Source: Methanosuratincolales archaeon
GTDB taxonomy: Archaea; Thermoproteota; Methanomethylicia; Methanomethylicales; Methanomethylicaceae
Direction of reading: 5' to 3'
Length of the DNA: 13,340 nt
Assembly (NCBI GenBank): GCA_937930465.1
Contig: CALGKV010000143.1
Location: forward strand, 1-13,340
The translations under genes were made by a program, and so were the position numbers. Positions 13,250-13,340 of this stretch are shown one piece after another. How positions within the stretch are numbered: the first letter of the stretch is position 1; the number at the start of each line of letters is the position of its first letter. The notes under the pieces are model-generated. The model saw nothing but the letters and a program-made list of their open reading frames with translations. It did not search any database and was not told the DNA's origin.

Positions 13250-13340
13250 TACTATGCGAGGCTTCTAAAAAAGTGTTTGATGTGGTGTGGCGATTGCACA
13301 ATTCTGTGTTTGTTGGCCTCGTAGAACTCAGGCATGTGCT
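13250..13340 (-). CDS. Possible C-terminal end of a partial gene at the window edge
   Basis: A minus-strand frame is open from the window edge to a TAG at 13252-13250 and reads ...EFYEANKHRIVQSPHHI... for about 27 residues. If real, it would be a gene ending 19 bases before the CBS ATG. The TATA candidate for the CBS gene would then lie inside it. A plus-strand frame in the same register, from a GTG at 13273, is also open to the edge. Too little is visible to choose between them or to name a family. Confidence 0.2.
13264..13273 (-). promoter_or_regulatory. TATA box of the CBS-domain gene
   Basis: The minus strand reads CTTTTTTAGA, centred near 13268. A start about 26 bases downstream falls near 13242, leaving a leader of about 12 nt that contains GGAG before the ATG at 13230. 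If the CBS gene instead begins at GTG 13242, the transcript would be leaderless. Confidence 0.45.

Noticed and set aside
1..13340. CRISPR array, insertion sequence, toxin-antitoxin or defence genes
   Set aside because: I looked for regularly spaced repeats, transposase motifs and typical defence domains on both strands and saw none; the window is almost fully occupied by conserved housekeeping genes.

Overview
This 13.3-kb window is archaeal chromosome. Nearly every gene lies on the minus strand, and the contents are informational: translation factor aEF-2, a tRNA-Gly, the RNA exosome (Rrp4, Rrp41, Rrp42), SBDS, proteasome alpha, ribosomal L37Ae, a Brix protein, KEOPS Pcc1 and prefoldin beta. 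Promoters have the archaeal TATA-box form. The N- and C-termini of aEF-2 and its RQMTV switch-I motif resemble crenarchaeal/TACK proteins more than euryarchaeal ones as I remember them. I therefore infer a TACK-like archaeon of middling GC; the exact lineage cannot be told from the sequence alone.

Layout, reading from the right edge in the direction of transcription: a four-CBS-domain protein (12325-13230); a TATA-bearing gap; then a tightly packed superoperon running from 12228 to 5816 in the order psmA, SBDS, rrp4, rrp41, rrp42, rpl37ae, Brix/Imp4-like, pcc1, prefoldin beta, DUF3194-type protein, DHH phosphoesterase. Junctions range from an 8-nt overlap to gaps of about 22 nt. Next comes an independently promoted ECF transporter module (two ATPases and the T component, 5778-3366) with an inverted repeat around its TATA box. 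It is followed by 6-phospho-3-hexuloisomerase (3264-2653), aEF-2 (2521-314, TTG start, own promoter, T-rich terminator) and tRNA-Gly(CCC) (226-148, own promoter, encoded CCA). The last 147 bases hold several perfect inverted repeats and no clear gene.

Functionally, the superoperon is the classic archaeal grouping of proteasome, exosome, ribosome maturation and tRNA modification, linking RNA and protein quality control with ribosome biogenesis. Two usual members are absent: rpoP, expected next to rpl37ae, and the RNase P/L15e genes often found before psmA. The ECF module has no substrate-binding S component here, and the hexuloisomerase has no synthase partner.

I found no defence island, CRISPR array, insertion sequence or clearly novel system. 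The observations most worth a second look are the C5-A68 mismatch in the tRNA acceptor stem, the palindrome cluster behind the tRNA, the dyad over the ECF promoter, the missing rpoP, and the conserved but uncharacterised DUF3194/DHH pair at the end of the superoperon.
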